This document shows, in pieces, positions 28,201 to 35,003 of a stretch of DNA of 64,000 nt. How positions within the stretch are numbered: position 1 is the first letter of the stretch; each line of letters opens with the position of its first letter. The notes beneath the pieces are model-generated. The model searched no databases, had not been told where the DNA came from, and saw nothing but the letters and a program-made list of their open reading frames with translations. The DNA is taken from NCBI GenBank assembly GCA_018241505.1, contig JAFEDS010000016.1, forward strand, positions 558,001 to 622,000, in the 5' to 3' direction. Source of the stretch: Pseudomonadota bacterium (GTDB lineage Bacteria > Pseudomonadota > Gammaproteobacteria > Steroidobacterales > Steroidobacteraceae). Made by a program: the position numbers and the translations under genes.

Positions 28201-28453
28201 GACCGGCGATACAGGACCGCTACTGGATGGAGGAAGCGTCGCCGTCCCGCAGTTCGCATTGGCCGGTAAACAGGGCGAGTGGATCGTCGAGGGCCAGGGT
28301 GTCTCGCCCGACATCGAAGTCGACTACGACCAGCGAGCCCTGACCACCGGTCAGGACCCGCAACTGGAAACCGCCATCAGCACCTTGTTGGACCGGATCA
28401 AGGGCCGTCCCGGCGAATTGCCGCCGGCACAGCCCTATCCGAGCAAACCTTGA
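25208..28453 (+). CDS. Tricorn-like protease (S41 family) with beta-propellers and PDZ domain
   Basis: 1081 residues. An alanine-rich signal peptide ends about residue 29 ('QSQPARAQEY'), so it is exported, unlike archaeal tricorn. Two WD40-like propeller blocks fill residues ~40-620 (blades such as 'PKFSPDCRTLAFTGERDGDYQVYTI'). The tricorn C1 region with 'ELNVSHAYV' (His743), a PDZ-like stretch ('GTYLLAVNGQPVG') and the S41 core ('GLVIDVRGNTGGSVSRMI') follow. Ser971 in 'NEYTQSDGD' is the likely nucleophile; the two positions match His746/Ser965 of tricorn closely. It cleaves oligopeptides. The location right after two TBDRs suggests it processes an imported peptide in the periplasm. Confidence 0.92.
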   Translation: MLPAPCAAAACAAAAGLVGIAQSQPARAQEYLRFPDICHSQVAFTFGSDIWMVSSAGGAATRLTSDFEMTRFPKFSPDCRTLAFTGERDGDYQVYTIATSGGIPRQLTSYPSRGRLSPRWGTDNQVYGWTPDGKAVLFRSYRDSAQLPESKLYLVPAAGGNAAALPMLRAGAGVYSPDGKQILYSPLARDFRTWKRYSGGWAQDLWTLDLSNRTIHNITHDKFTDRDPIWNDNGIFFVSDRNGRSNLYAYDQATDSAHQLTHYEDTDAKWASGDKAGQIVYEVEGTLHVYDSTAKLDHALTIVLPHVDAPGLPQTHTIDAQVESFDLAPNGEHALFVARGDIFVLPVREGVIRNVTHSASAHERDATWSPQSDAIAFISDASGEEELWVTSADGIQGPRQVTRGHRTRFYHPVWAPDGHNIVMSDKDGDLLDVRVDTGAVKMVGGTGAWFVKDYSWSADSRFIAYSQLQDTNYAVIKIWDSADGSNHTITTELANSFNPQWSPDGGLLYFLADHGFEPQVPEIEWNFAVTRQTGIYAVALTAASNNPFTPRDGAVPPPAGQPAGSVQTKIDFAGLGDRLIKVPVQFDNLSDLAVRKGALIYRKRGASVFGRNEDQDAHLFEFKLDTRAEREIAQDVQAYAADTEREVLVRDSNRKYRVFTHDRPPQGVSLEDLRVSSVPREEWAEVFAEVWRRYRDYFYATNMHGHDWDSIRKHYQRLLPALADRDDLDYLLGEMIGELNVSHAYVDRGGPRKHKETAAATLGARLELDEAGRIRITHIFQGDNADPRFRSPLTEVGASVRPGTYLLAVNGQPVGREHSPYDTLRGQADKTVELLVSDRPTLAGARKIMVQALESDVPLIYLERVSHNREYVEQRSGGRLGYVYIPDMGAQGLREFIRQYYGQIRRDGLVIDVRGNTGGSVSRMILERLLRPHYSLGYITGIRAPQTYPWGRYSQVFTGEMVMLANEYTQSDGDTIAWTWKQAGQTLIGKRTWGGVIGTGDTGPLLDGGSVAVPQFALAGKQGEWIVEGQGVSPDIEVDYDQRALTTGQDPQLETAISTLLDRIKGRPGELPPAQPYPSKP

Positions 28454-28471
28454 AGCTGACTCAGCTCGCCG

Positions 28472-30151
28472 TTACGGGTAAATCAGCGGATAACCGCTGT
28501 TGGTCAACGGGCATGAATTGATGGTCGCCAGAACGTTCGACCAATTGGCCCACGGCCGCGTTGTGTTGTTATTACCCAGGTAAGTCCAGAACGCATGGCT
28601 CGAAGCATAGGATCGATTGAGAGCCACGCAGATATCCGCCGGGGTGTAGCCCTTGCCTGACACATAGACGCCCAGGTTAGGTGCCTCAATGAAGACCATG
28701 GAATGGATCCTGGAACGCATGTCCGGTCCGAGCGCAGGATACTGGGTGCCGATGGCTTTGCCGGCATACTCCATCAGGCCCCAGTTATTGAGGGCGCCAC
28801 CGTGTTGATCGATCCAGGTCTGGCCATAGGTATCCATCGTGCCCGGCACGACGTGACGCTCGATCATGAACCGCTCGAGCTGCTGTGTGCGCACTGGCGT
28901 ATCGAGCCACGTGTTTTCCACGATGACGTTGGTATTCGGAAACGCTGTTGCTGTGGCGGCAACCAGGTTTTCCCAATTGACGAGGTTCGTAGCGCCATTG
29001 AAATCCGGCGCGCCATTGCTCATGGAGGCGCCGATAACCCACGAGCTTTCCGCGAACATGATGGCTTCGAAATAGGGATCGCCGTTGAAAGCCGCGCCGA
29101 GCTTCTCATGCAGCTTGATCCACCGTTCCATGACAGCAGGCCGGTGTAAAGCGGCCACCGCCGTGACGCCATTGCCCTTACCGCCCCACCAGCCATAACT
29201 TCCGGCAATCGGGCTCGGGCCATACATGGGGCTGTTCGCGATATATTTCGGTATTGCCCCTCTGGCATCGGTGGTGGAATTCTTTCCCGGCATCACCACC
29301 AGCACCAGGTGCTTGGGTTTGTTGAAGTGCGTCTTGAGGTAATTCAGCAAGGCCGCAACTTGCGAGAAGTCATATTTGTCTTGCGCGGGCTCCAGCGCCG
29401 ACCAATAGATATAGGCACTGTAGCCGACCACGTTATCGTGATTGTTGAGCTGGCTCATTTCAGCCACGAATTCATTCCAGGTACCCGGCGCCTGGGCAGT
29501 GAACGAACCGCCTGGACCCAGAATGGCGTTCGTGGCCAGGTAGTGCCCCGGATTCCATTTCATGGAATGGCTGCCTGAAGCGACCTGAACCGAGCAGCTT
29601 GCGTAAGCGTAAGTACCGCTGAGGGTGCCATTGGAGCAGGTACGCGCCTGGGTCTTGCAGGTCTGGCCTGACGGTACGCTCGAAGCGAGATAGGCCGTCA
29701 CGGATGATCCGTTGGCGATGCTCTTGCCGTTGAACGTGCACGACCCTGCGGTGCCGCCAGTGCCTGATCCACCAACAGTGAAAGTAGCAGCGTGAGTAGC
29801 ACCCCACAACTTGGCGCCACCCGAAGTATAGACGGTAGGATTGAAGTAATAACTGCCGGCCGGCTTGGATGGCACGGCGATGGTGGTCGTTGTAGTTTGA
29901 TTGACCGCGTAGCTCAATCCTGTAGCTGACACCTGACCGACATACGCGTTGTTGCTGGCGTTGTACAACCAGAGAGTGAGTCTTGCGTTACTGGCCGCGA
30001 CGCCGGGAGAAATCTTGGCGGTGACGGTAATGGTTTGACCCGTTGCTGCCGGATTGGGACTGCTCGAAAAAGTCGCTGACGCGGCAAGCGCCACATTTCC
30101 ACAGAAGCAGCCCAGCGCTGTGACAGTGAGCGCACAAAGATAATTCCTCAC
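28472..30151 (-). CDS. Secreted glycoside-hydrolase-like protein
   Basis: 559 residues from GTG 30151 (GGGGAG 5 bases upstream; GTG 30154 also possible). Signal peptide to about 'CFCGNVALAA'. An N-terminal Ig-like domain of ~100 residues ('FSSSPNPAATGQTITVTAKISPG') and a small four-cysteine segment ('GSCTFNGKSI', 'TCKTQARTCSNGTL', 'YASCSVQV') come before a ~350-residue domain that looks like a TIM-barrel glycosidase ('YWSALEPAQDKYDFSQVAALL'). Glu residues in 'AIMFAESSWV' and 'MVFIEAPNLGVY' are candidate acid/base and nucleophile. Substrate unknown; I cannot assign a GH family. It converges on the tricorn-like gene with an 18-bp gap. Confidence 0.65.
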   Translation of the reverse strand: MRNYLCALTVTALGCFCGNVALAASATFSSSPNPAATGQTITVTAKISPGVAASNARLTLWLYNASNNAYVGQVSATGLSYAVNQTTTTTIAVPSKPAGSYYFNPTVYTSGGAKLWGATHAATFTVGGSGTGGTAGSCTFNGKSIANGSSVTAYLASSVPSGQTCKTQARTCSNGTLSGTYAYASCSVQVASGSHSMKWNPGHYLATNAILGPGGSFTAQAPGTWNEFVAEMSQLNNHDNVVGYSAYIYWSALEPAQDKYDFSQVAALLNYLKTHFNKPKHLVLVVMPGKNSTTDARGAIPKYIANSPMYGPSPIAGSYGWWGGKGNGVTAVAALHRPAVMERWIKLHEKLGAAFNGDPYFEAIMFAESSWVIGASMSNGAPDFNGATNLVNWENLVAATATAFPNTNVIVENTWLDTPVRTQQLERFMIERHVVPGTMDTYGQTWIDQHGGALNNWGLMEYAGKAIGTQYPALGPDMRSRIHSMVFIEAPNLGVYVSGKGYTPADICVALNRSYASSHAFWTYLGNNNTTRPWANWSNVLATINSCPLTNSGYPLIYP

Positions 30152-30154
30152 CAC

Positions 30155-30711
30155 ATCTCCCCTAAAACTACTCTTGAACAAAACGCTGCTGGAGATGACA
30201 CCCATTGCTCTTCAAAACTGCGAGTCCGGACTCGCGCGTGTTATGTTGAAGCAGGCTTGCCATTGGGCGCGGAGTAAGCCATCACACGCATGAACGTGCA
30301 ATATGTCTCCATTGGAACACGTCTCTCGTAAGCGACAACTGCGACGAGATGTCCCTGTTCCTGCGCCACTCGCCCAACTGCGGTGCTGCACGCGATGAAT
30401 TTTCCCGGCGTCGCGCGGGCCTATGACGTGAACTTCACAGGGGAGAAGTGTCGATGTTAGTCCAACTGCTGCAAGCAAATCGCGACGAGTCTGGCGTCAT
30501 CTATTCTGAAGCTCCCGAAAAGAACCACACCTCAGAAGTTGTCGCAGAGCGCGCCGGGCATGAGCATTTGCGCATGCGAAAGCCGTGCAGATCCGAACGA
30601 GTTGCCTGGACGCACTACAGAAACGTCAAACTGAGTAAATTCAATAGCTTAGTTAGCGCGAACCCGTCGCGGACGCTTAACAATCATCGCCAGATACCTT
30701 GTTTACCATAT
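30155..30711. other. 557-bp intergenic region, no gene seen
   Basis: It lies between the divergent glycosidase-like gene and the AbiE-type module. Short open frames on both strands have no good start site and no family resemblance. Its right half is more A+T-rich than its surroundings, which fits the left border of an acquired toxin-antitoxin module. Confidence 0.5.
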
Positions 30712-30733
30712 AGATTAACATTTCTGTTAATCT
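30712..30733. promoter_or_regulatory. AbiE-type operator candidate
   Basis: AGATTAACA-TTTC-TGTTAATCT: perfect 9-bp arms around a 4-bp centre, ending 6 bases before the toxin start codon. AbiEi antitoxins repress their own operon by binding inverted repeats at the promoter, so this is the obvious candidate site. Confidence 0.65.
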
Positions 30734-30739
30734 ACATTG

Positions 30740-31636
30740 ATGATATCTTCCGGCCATTTACACACTCAACTCGCCGCTCAATGGGCTGCTTCAGCCCAGT
30801 ATTTCTTTCTGAATGCCCTGATGGCAGACCCTGGAGTGCAATACGAGCACATTGCCTTCCATGGGGGCACCTCCCTGCATTTCTCTTGGCGCTCCCCCCG
30901 TTTCTCCGAGGACTTGGACTTCCTACTCGCGCGAGATGCCGGACAAATTCACTCAATCGTAAAGAAAGCGGGAGAAAAAGTTGCCGAAGCATTCCGCGCG
31001 GACGATCCGCGCTTTTCAGTTGAACTGAAGGGCAAGACGCGCCTGGACGAGCGGATGATCGCTTATGAACTGCGCGTGTCCCATCCAGACTACATGGGGG
31101 AATCTCTGGTCAAGGTGGAATTCTGGCGGGTAACTCCCCAGTATCTGGCCGGCTACCCGGTAGCACTTCGCTCGCCGATTCAGCCAGGCCAGATGGTTTC
31201 CCGAATTTCCAACCCGGTTCCGGCGGCAACTCTGGAGACCGCCTACTGCGACAAACTGACCGCGTTTGCCACCCGACCCTATCTGAAGTGGCGTGACATC
31301 TACGATCTGTGGTGGATCGGAACACAAACGGACGCGAAACTCGACGTCTCTGCGATCACGCTCCAGTTCCTTCACAACGTCTCCGCATATCAGACGGTCG
31401 ATGGACTTTCCCCCGCGCTGGCTTTACGGAGGTTTCTGGAAAGCGACGCCGATGAGTTGGTGAAGAAAGCCGATCCGGATCTGAAGCGGTGGATCCCTCC
31501 CGCACTTTGGCAAAAGATGCACCCGCGAGTCACCACCGAAATGGTTCGTTACGCGAGACATGCACTTCAAACAGTTGCTGATGTCATTGAGAAGAAAGTC
31601 ACGGACGGCACCCTGAGCAGGATTCCTCATGACTAG
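30740..31636 (+). CDS. AbiEii/AbiGii-type nucleotidyltransferase toxin
   Basis: 298 residues from ATG 30740 (an adjacent TTG at 30737 is also in frame). The nucleotidyltransferase signature is intact: 'HGGTSLHF' (about 41-48) and 'FSEDLDFLL' (about 56-64), whose two aspartates bind metal. The rest matches the AbiEii family ('KVEFWRV', 'YCDKLTAFATRPYLKWRDIYDLWW', where K and D are conserved). In type IV AbiE systems this protein modifies tRNA or another target and halts growth, for instance on phage infection. Its 3' end overlaps the next gene by 8 bases. The toxin lies first here, whereas in AbiE operons the antitoxin normally comes first. Confidence 0.9.
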   Translation: MISSGHLHTQLAAQWAASAQYFFLNALMADPGVQYEHIAFHGGTSLHFSWRSPRFSEDLDFLLARDAGQIHSIVKKAGEKVAEAFRADDPRFSVELKGKTRLDERMIAYELRVSHPDYMGESLVKVEFWRVTPQYLAGYPVALRSPIQPGQMVSRISNPVPAATLETAYCDKLTAFATRPYLKWRDIYDLWWIGTQTDAKLDVSAITLQFLHNVSAYQTVDGLSPALALRRFLESDADELVKKADPDLKRWIPPALWQKMHPRVTTEMVRYARHALQTVADVIEKKVTDGTLSRIPHD

Positions 31637-32237
31637 CGCCCTCGAGCGCCTGCGGGAAATGCCCGAGGCATTCACATTTTCCGGTTTCTGCAAGCTCAAC
31701 GGTTTTTCCAACGAGGTCGCGGCCGTCTGCTTGCGTCGGTGGAAGGAGAAAGGGCTCATCGAGCCAGCCGGTGATCGCGCCAGGATCTATTTCAACAAGC
31801 TACGGTCACCGGAGGTGGACAGCACTTTGCGAGTTGCTGCTCTGCTGTTCGAATACCCCAGCGCCGTTCTGTGTGGTGAATCGGTGTTGCATGCGAGCGG
31901 ATGGATCACTCAGATTCCCGCGCAACTGTCGGTCGCGGTTCTATCCCGCCCCAGCTACGTCTCGATGCACGGTTTTGATATCCGAGGCCGACCGCTCTCG
32001 TGGCTCCGAAAGACCCATCCGCTGATCGACACTTCCGAGCAAAAGCGCATATTCGCACTGCGCGCCCTGCCCCCCGCGCTGGCCCTGGCGGATCTGTACG
32101 CTACTGCGAAAGGCTGGCACCCGGATCCGGATGATCTCGACATTCCGCAAGAGGAGCACCATTCAGTGTTGGCTGCTTTCGAACTGCTTGGATTGAAACC
32201 GGAAGCAGCACTGCCGGCGCTTCTCGAAACAAACTGA
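31629..32237 (+). CDS. AbiEi-type antitoxin
   Basis: 202 residues. The N-terminal ~60 residues form a winged-helix-like domain ('FTFSGFCKLNGFSNEVAAVCLRRWKEKGLIEPAGDRARIYFNK') as in AbiEi proteins. The C-terminal part ('EYPSAVLCGESVLHASGWIT', 'ALADLYA') matches the AbiEi neutralising domain. It should repress the operon and prevent toxicity of the nucleotidyltransferase. It overlaps the toxin gene by 8 bases, so the two are made together. The sequence shows no truncation. Confidence 0.82.
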   Translation: MTSALERLREMPEAFTFSGFCKLNGFSNEVAAVCLRRWKEKGLIEPAGDRARIYFNKLRSPEVDSTLRVAALLFEYPSAVLCGESVLHASGWITQIPAQLSVAVLSRPSYVSMHGFDIRGRPLSWLRKTHPLIDTSEQKRIFALRALPPALALADLYATAKGWHPDPDDLDIPQEEHHSVLAAFELLGLKPEAALPALLETN

Positions 32238-32286
32238 CCAGGAATGAGCAAGCGCTGCGGGAGCCGGCGGCAGGCAGTCCAGCTCC

Positions 32287-33996
32287 CTAACGGCGCTGAT
32301 TGTCACTGCCTGCGCGAATGCCCAGGAATTCCGCCCCCGGCTTCCAAGCGGGCCAATGGCTCGAGTTGGCAATCTCCGCGCCGATGCGCACGGCAACGGC
32401 GGTTTCCTGTGCAGTGCCCTCGAAGGTCCACTTGGGATCGAATTCATCCTTGGGCTGGTGATATCGATTGACGTTGTAGTCCTCGGATCGGGCGGTACCG
32501 GCCGCAAGGCCGCCGACGAAGAGATCCCGGCCGACGCGGAAGCTCAAGGAAGGCACGCCGCGCTTTGCGAACGAATAGTGATCGGAACGAAAGTACCAAC
32601 CCGCCTCCGGATGCGGTTCGATCTCCAAGCGCATTCCTTCGGCAGCAGCGGCTCGAGCAAGCGCGTCTTCCAGGTCCGTGCGGCCGGCCCCCACCAGCTC
32701 GATGTCGCGCGCCTTGCCGAGCATCACATGCGGGTCCAAGTTGATCACCGCCGCCGTGTGCTCCAAGGGGTAGAGCGGATGACCTGCGTAGTACTCGGAC
32801 CCTAGGAGCCCTTTCTCCTCCGCGGCGTAAGCAATAAAGATCAGCGTGCGATCGGGCCTCCTGCCTCGAGAGAAAGTACGCGCCACTTCGAGCAGCTCGG
32901 CGGTGCCAGTCGCGTTGTCGACGGCGCCGTTGCGGATGTCATCACCGCTCTCATCGGGCGCACCTTTGCCGTTCGCGTCCCAGTGCGCGCCATAGAGGAC
33001 GAATTCCTCCGGGCGTTTGCCTCCGGGCAGGCGAGCCACCACGTTGCGGCTGACGATGTCATGAGAGCTCATGGTGAACTCTGCGGAGAAGAAGGCACCA
33101 TCCAAGTTCCGCCAATGAAACTCAGGCTTGCGCGCTTCGATCTTCAACTGCTGAAGATCAAAGCCAGCGCTGGCGAGCAACTCGCTCGCCACCTGCCACT
33201 GCAACCAGCCGCTGATCGCGGAGGACACCCCAGCGCCGTTGGCCGGGTTGGCTGGCGCGGCGGGGGTGGCCGCGGTGGTTGCGGTGGCCTGAGTCGGCGT
33301 AGAGGTGATCTCCATGCTGGCGATGCGGTCGCCGTTGGCGACCTGGCGCCAGGGATAGCTCGCGGCAGCATCTTCGTGGATCACCAGCACCGCGGCGGCG
33401 CCCGCTGCCTGGGCGGCCGCGACCTTCGCGCCAAAGCGACCGCCGTAGACCATGGCCTTGCCGTCGAACTTGCCATAGGCGGGACTATCCGGCGTGGCCT
33501 CGAAGTCAGGATCGTTGGCCAGGACCAGGGCAACCTTGCCGTGCAAATCGACCCCGGCAAAATTGTCCCAGCCCTTGTCCGGTGCCTTGATGCCATACCC
33601 TATGAAAACAATGGGCGCATCGATGACCTGGTTGTGGCCGGTGTTGTGGGAAGAGAGGGTTATGTCCTTCCCGGCCGTGAGGCTCCTGGCGCCGCCGCCC
33701 CGGGTCTTCAATGTGATGCCGACTGCCGGCTGGCGCTCGAAAACCCGCAAAGGGACCTCCTGAAACCAGGAGCCGTCGCTGCCGCCGGGCTGCAGTCCCG
33801 CGGCTGCGAATTGCTTTGCCAGATATTCGACCGTCTTGGCGTCGCCGGCTTGACCCGGCCCCCTCCCCTGGAATTCGTCGGCAGACAGGACGCGGACGTC
33901 CTCTCGCAGCCGTTGCTTCGAAATGGGAGCGAGTGCCTGCGCGATGGCGAGAGAGGTTGCCAGGGATAGTGACAAGAAGCCGGTGAGTTGTTTCAT
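32287..33996 (-). CDS. Secreted M28-family metallopeptidase with PA domain
   Basis: 569 residues with a signal peptide ending near 'SLAIAQA'. A protease-associated (PA) insert lies in the middle ('IVFIGYGIKAPDKGWDNFAGVDLHGKVALVLAND'). The M28 zinc ligands are visible in order: His in 'LYGAHWDANG', Asp in 'GAVDNATGTAELLEVA', the Glu pair in 'YAAEEKGLLGSEYY', Asp in 'INLDPH' and His in 'RSDHYSFAK'. It is expected to be a di-zinc aminopeptidase in the periplasm or outside. ATG overlaps the stop of the alpha/beta hydrolase (ATGA), making it the last gene of the TBDR operon. Confidence 0.93.
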   Translation of the reverse strand: MKQLTGFLSLSLATSLAIAQALAPISKQRLREDVRVLSADEFQGRGPGQAGDAKTVEYLAKQFAAAGLQPGGSDGSWFQEVPLRVFERQPAVGITLKTRGGGARSLTAGKDITLSSHNTGHNQVIDAPIVFIGYGIKAPDKGWDNFAGVDLHGKVALVLANDPDFEATPDSPAYGKFDGKAMVYGGRFGAKVAAAQAAGAAAVLVIHEDAAASYPWRQVANGDRIASMEITSTPTQATATTAATPAAPANPANGAGVSSAISGWLQWQVASELLASAGFDLQQLKIEARKPEFHWRNLDGAFFSAEFTMSSHDIVSRNVVARLPGGKRPEEFVLYGAHWDANGKGAPDESGDDIRNGAVDNATGTAELLEVARTFSRGRRPDRTLIFIAYAAEEKGLLGSEYYAGHPLYPLEHTAAVINLDPHVMLGKARDIELVGAGRTDLEDALARAAAAEGMRLEIEPHPEAGWYFRSDHYSFAKRGVPSLSFRVGRDLFVGGLAAGTARSEDYNVNRYHQPKDEFDPKWTFEGTAQETAVAVRIGAEIANSSHWPAWKPGAEFLGIRAGSDNQRR

Positions 33997-35003
33997 CTCT
34001 CCGAGTTTGCCACCTGGGATAGCACTTGAGAAACGGCATCTATCACCGCCTGGGGCGCATCGATCTGGACGTAATGGCTACTGCCGGGAACGATAAGATC
34101 AACGCCGCGTGTGGACAGCGCTGCCAGCTCCCCATGCATCTGCTTGATGATCCCAAGCAAGGTGTCGCGCTCGGTCGCAGACAAACCGGGTATTCTGGGC
34201 TCTGCGGCCGTCAGCACCACCAACGGAATTGAGCCATAGGAGCGGCGCGCAGCAGCGGCCTGATCCGAGCTCGGCCCCATGATCCCATCAAACTCCGACA
34301 GCTCCGACCGCAGGTGCTCCGATTTGCCGTTCAGGGCAGCCGCCGCGGCGTTTGCGGCGGGCGGAAGATCGGCCGCCGGCTGATCCTTACACATCTCATC
34401 GAGCTGGTTGCCCGGTTTACCCTTACCCTCGAGTCTATCGAGGCACCCCTGGAGAATTGCGCGCTGTTGATCAAACAGCGCGGCAATCCGGGGCAGCGAC
34501 CGCCCGATGCGCTTGTCCTGATGCTCAGTCGCCGGTTCTACGAGCACCATCCCCACGATCTCCTTCAAGTGCAGATCGGCGTAATAGCGCACGTTTAGAC
34601 CCCCGAGCGAATGTCCCACCAACACGTAGGGTGGCTTCAGGCCCGCAGCCTCAAACAAAGCCTTCATGTCCTGTGCGATATGCACCGCGTCCCGCGGCAA
34701 CGGGCCGGGATCGCTGAAACCCGATCCCGCGCGATCAAAGGCACACACTCGCGTACGTTCGGCCAGGCGCGAGTGGACCTTTCGCCATATCACTGCCGAA
34801 TCACCCAGCCCCGCATCCAGCAATACAGTGGGACTGCCGCTACCGATGCAGTAGATATTCATGGCGCGCCCGTCGGGCAGGCGCACGAGGCGCTGGGGGG
34901 AGGCATACACACGCCAGGAAGGATTGGGAGCCACAGTCGACGCGGCAATCATCAACACCCCACATCCCAGCCCGGCGAGCGCCCTGAAAATCAGGTGTTT
35001 CAT
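33993..35003 (-). CDS. Exported alpha/beta hydrolase
   Basis: 336 residues. An N-terminal hydrophobic segment ('ALAGLGCGVLMIAASTVA', residues 8-25) is a signal peptide or anchor. The nucleophile elbow is 'VGHSLGGLN', preceded by 'RAGSGFSDPG', and a C-terminal 'GSSHYVQIDAP' supplies the histidine. The fold resembles haloalkane-dehalogenase-like esterases. ATG follows the TBDR TAA directly (TAAATG), and the gene ends in a four-base overlap with the M28 peptidase start. It probably removes an ester or acyl group from the substrate that the TBDR brings in, before peptidase action. Confidence 0.87.
   Translation of the reverse strand: MKHLIFRALAGLGCGVLMIAASTVAPNPSWRVYASPQRLVRLPDGRAMNIYCIGSGSPTVLLDAGLGDSAVIWRKVHSRLAERTRVCAFDRAGSGFSDPGPLPRDAVHIAQDMKALFEAAGLKPPYVLVGHSLGGLNVRYYADLHLKEIVGMVLVEPATEHQDKRIGRSLPRIAALFDQQRAILQGCLDRLEGKGKPGNQLDEMCKDQPAADLPPAANAAAAALNGKSEHLRSELSEFDGIMGPSSDQAAAARRSYGSIPLVVLTAAEPRIPGLSATERDTLLGIIKQMHGELAALSTRGVDLIVPGSSHYVQIDAPQAVIDAVSQVLSQVANSER

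Noticed and set aside
30212-30478. 88-codon minus-strand frame in the gap before the AbiE module
   Set aside because: No ribosome site, no similarity, unlike codon use; left as intergenic.
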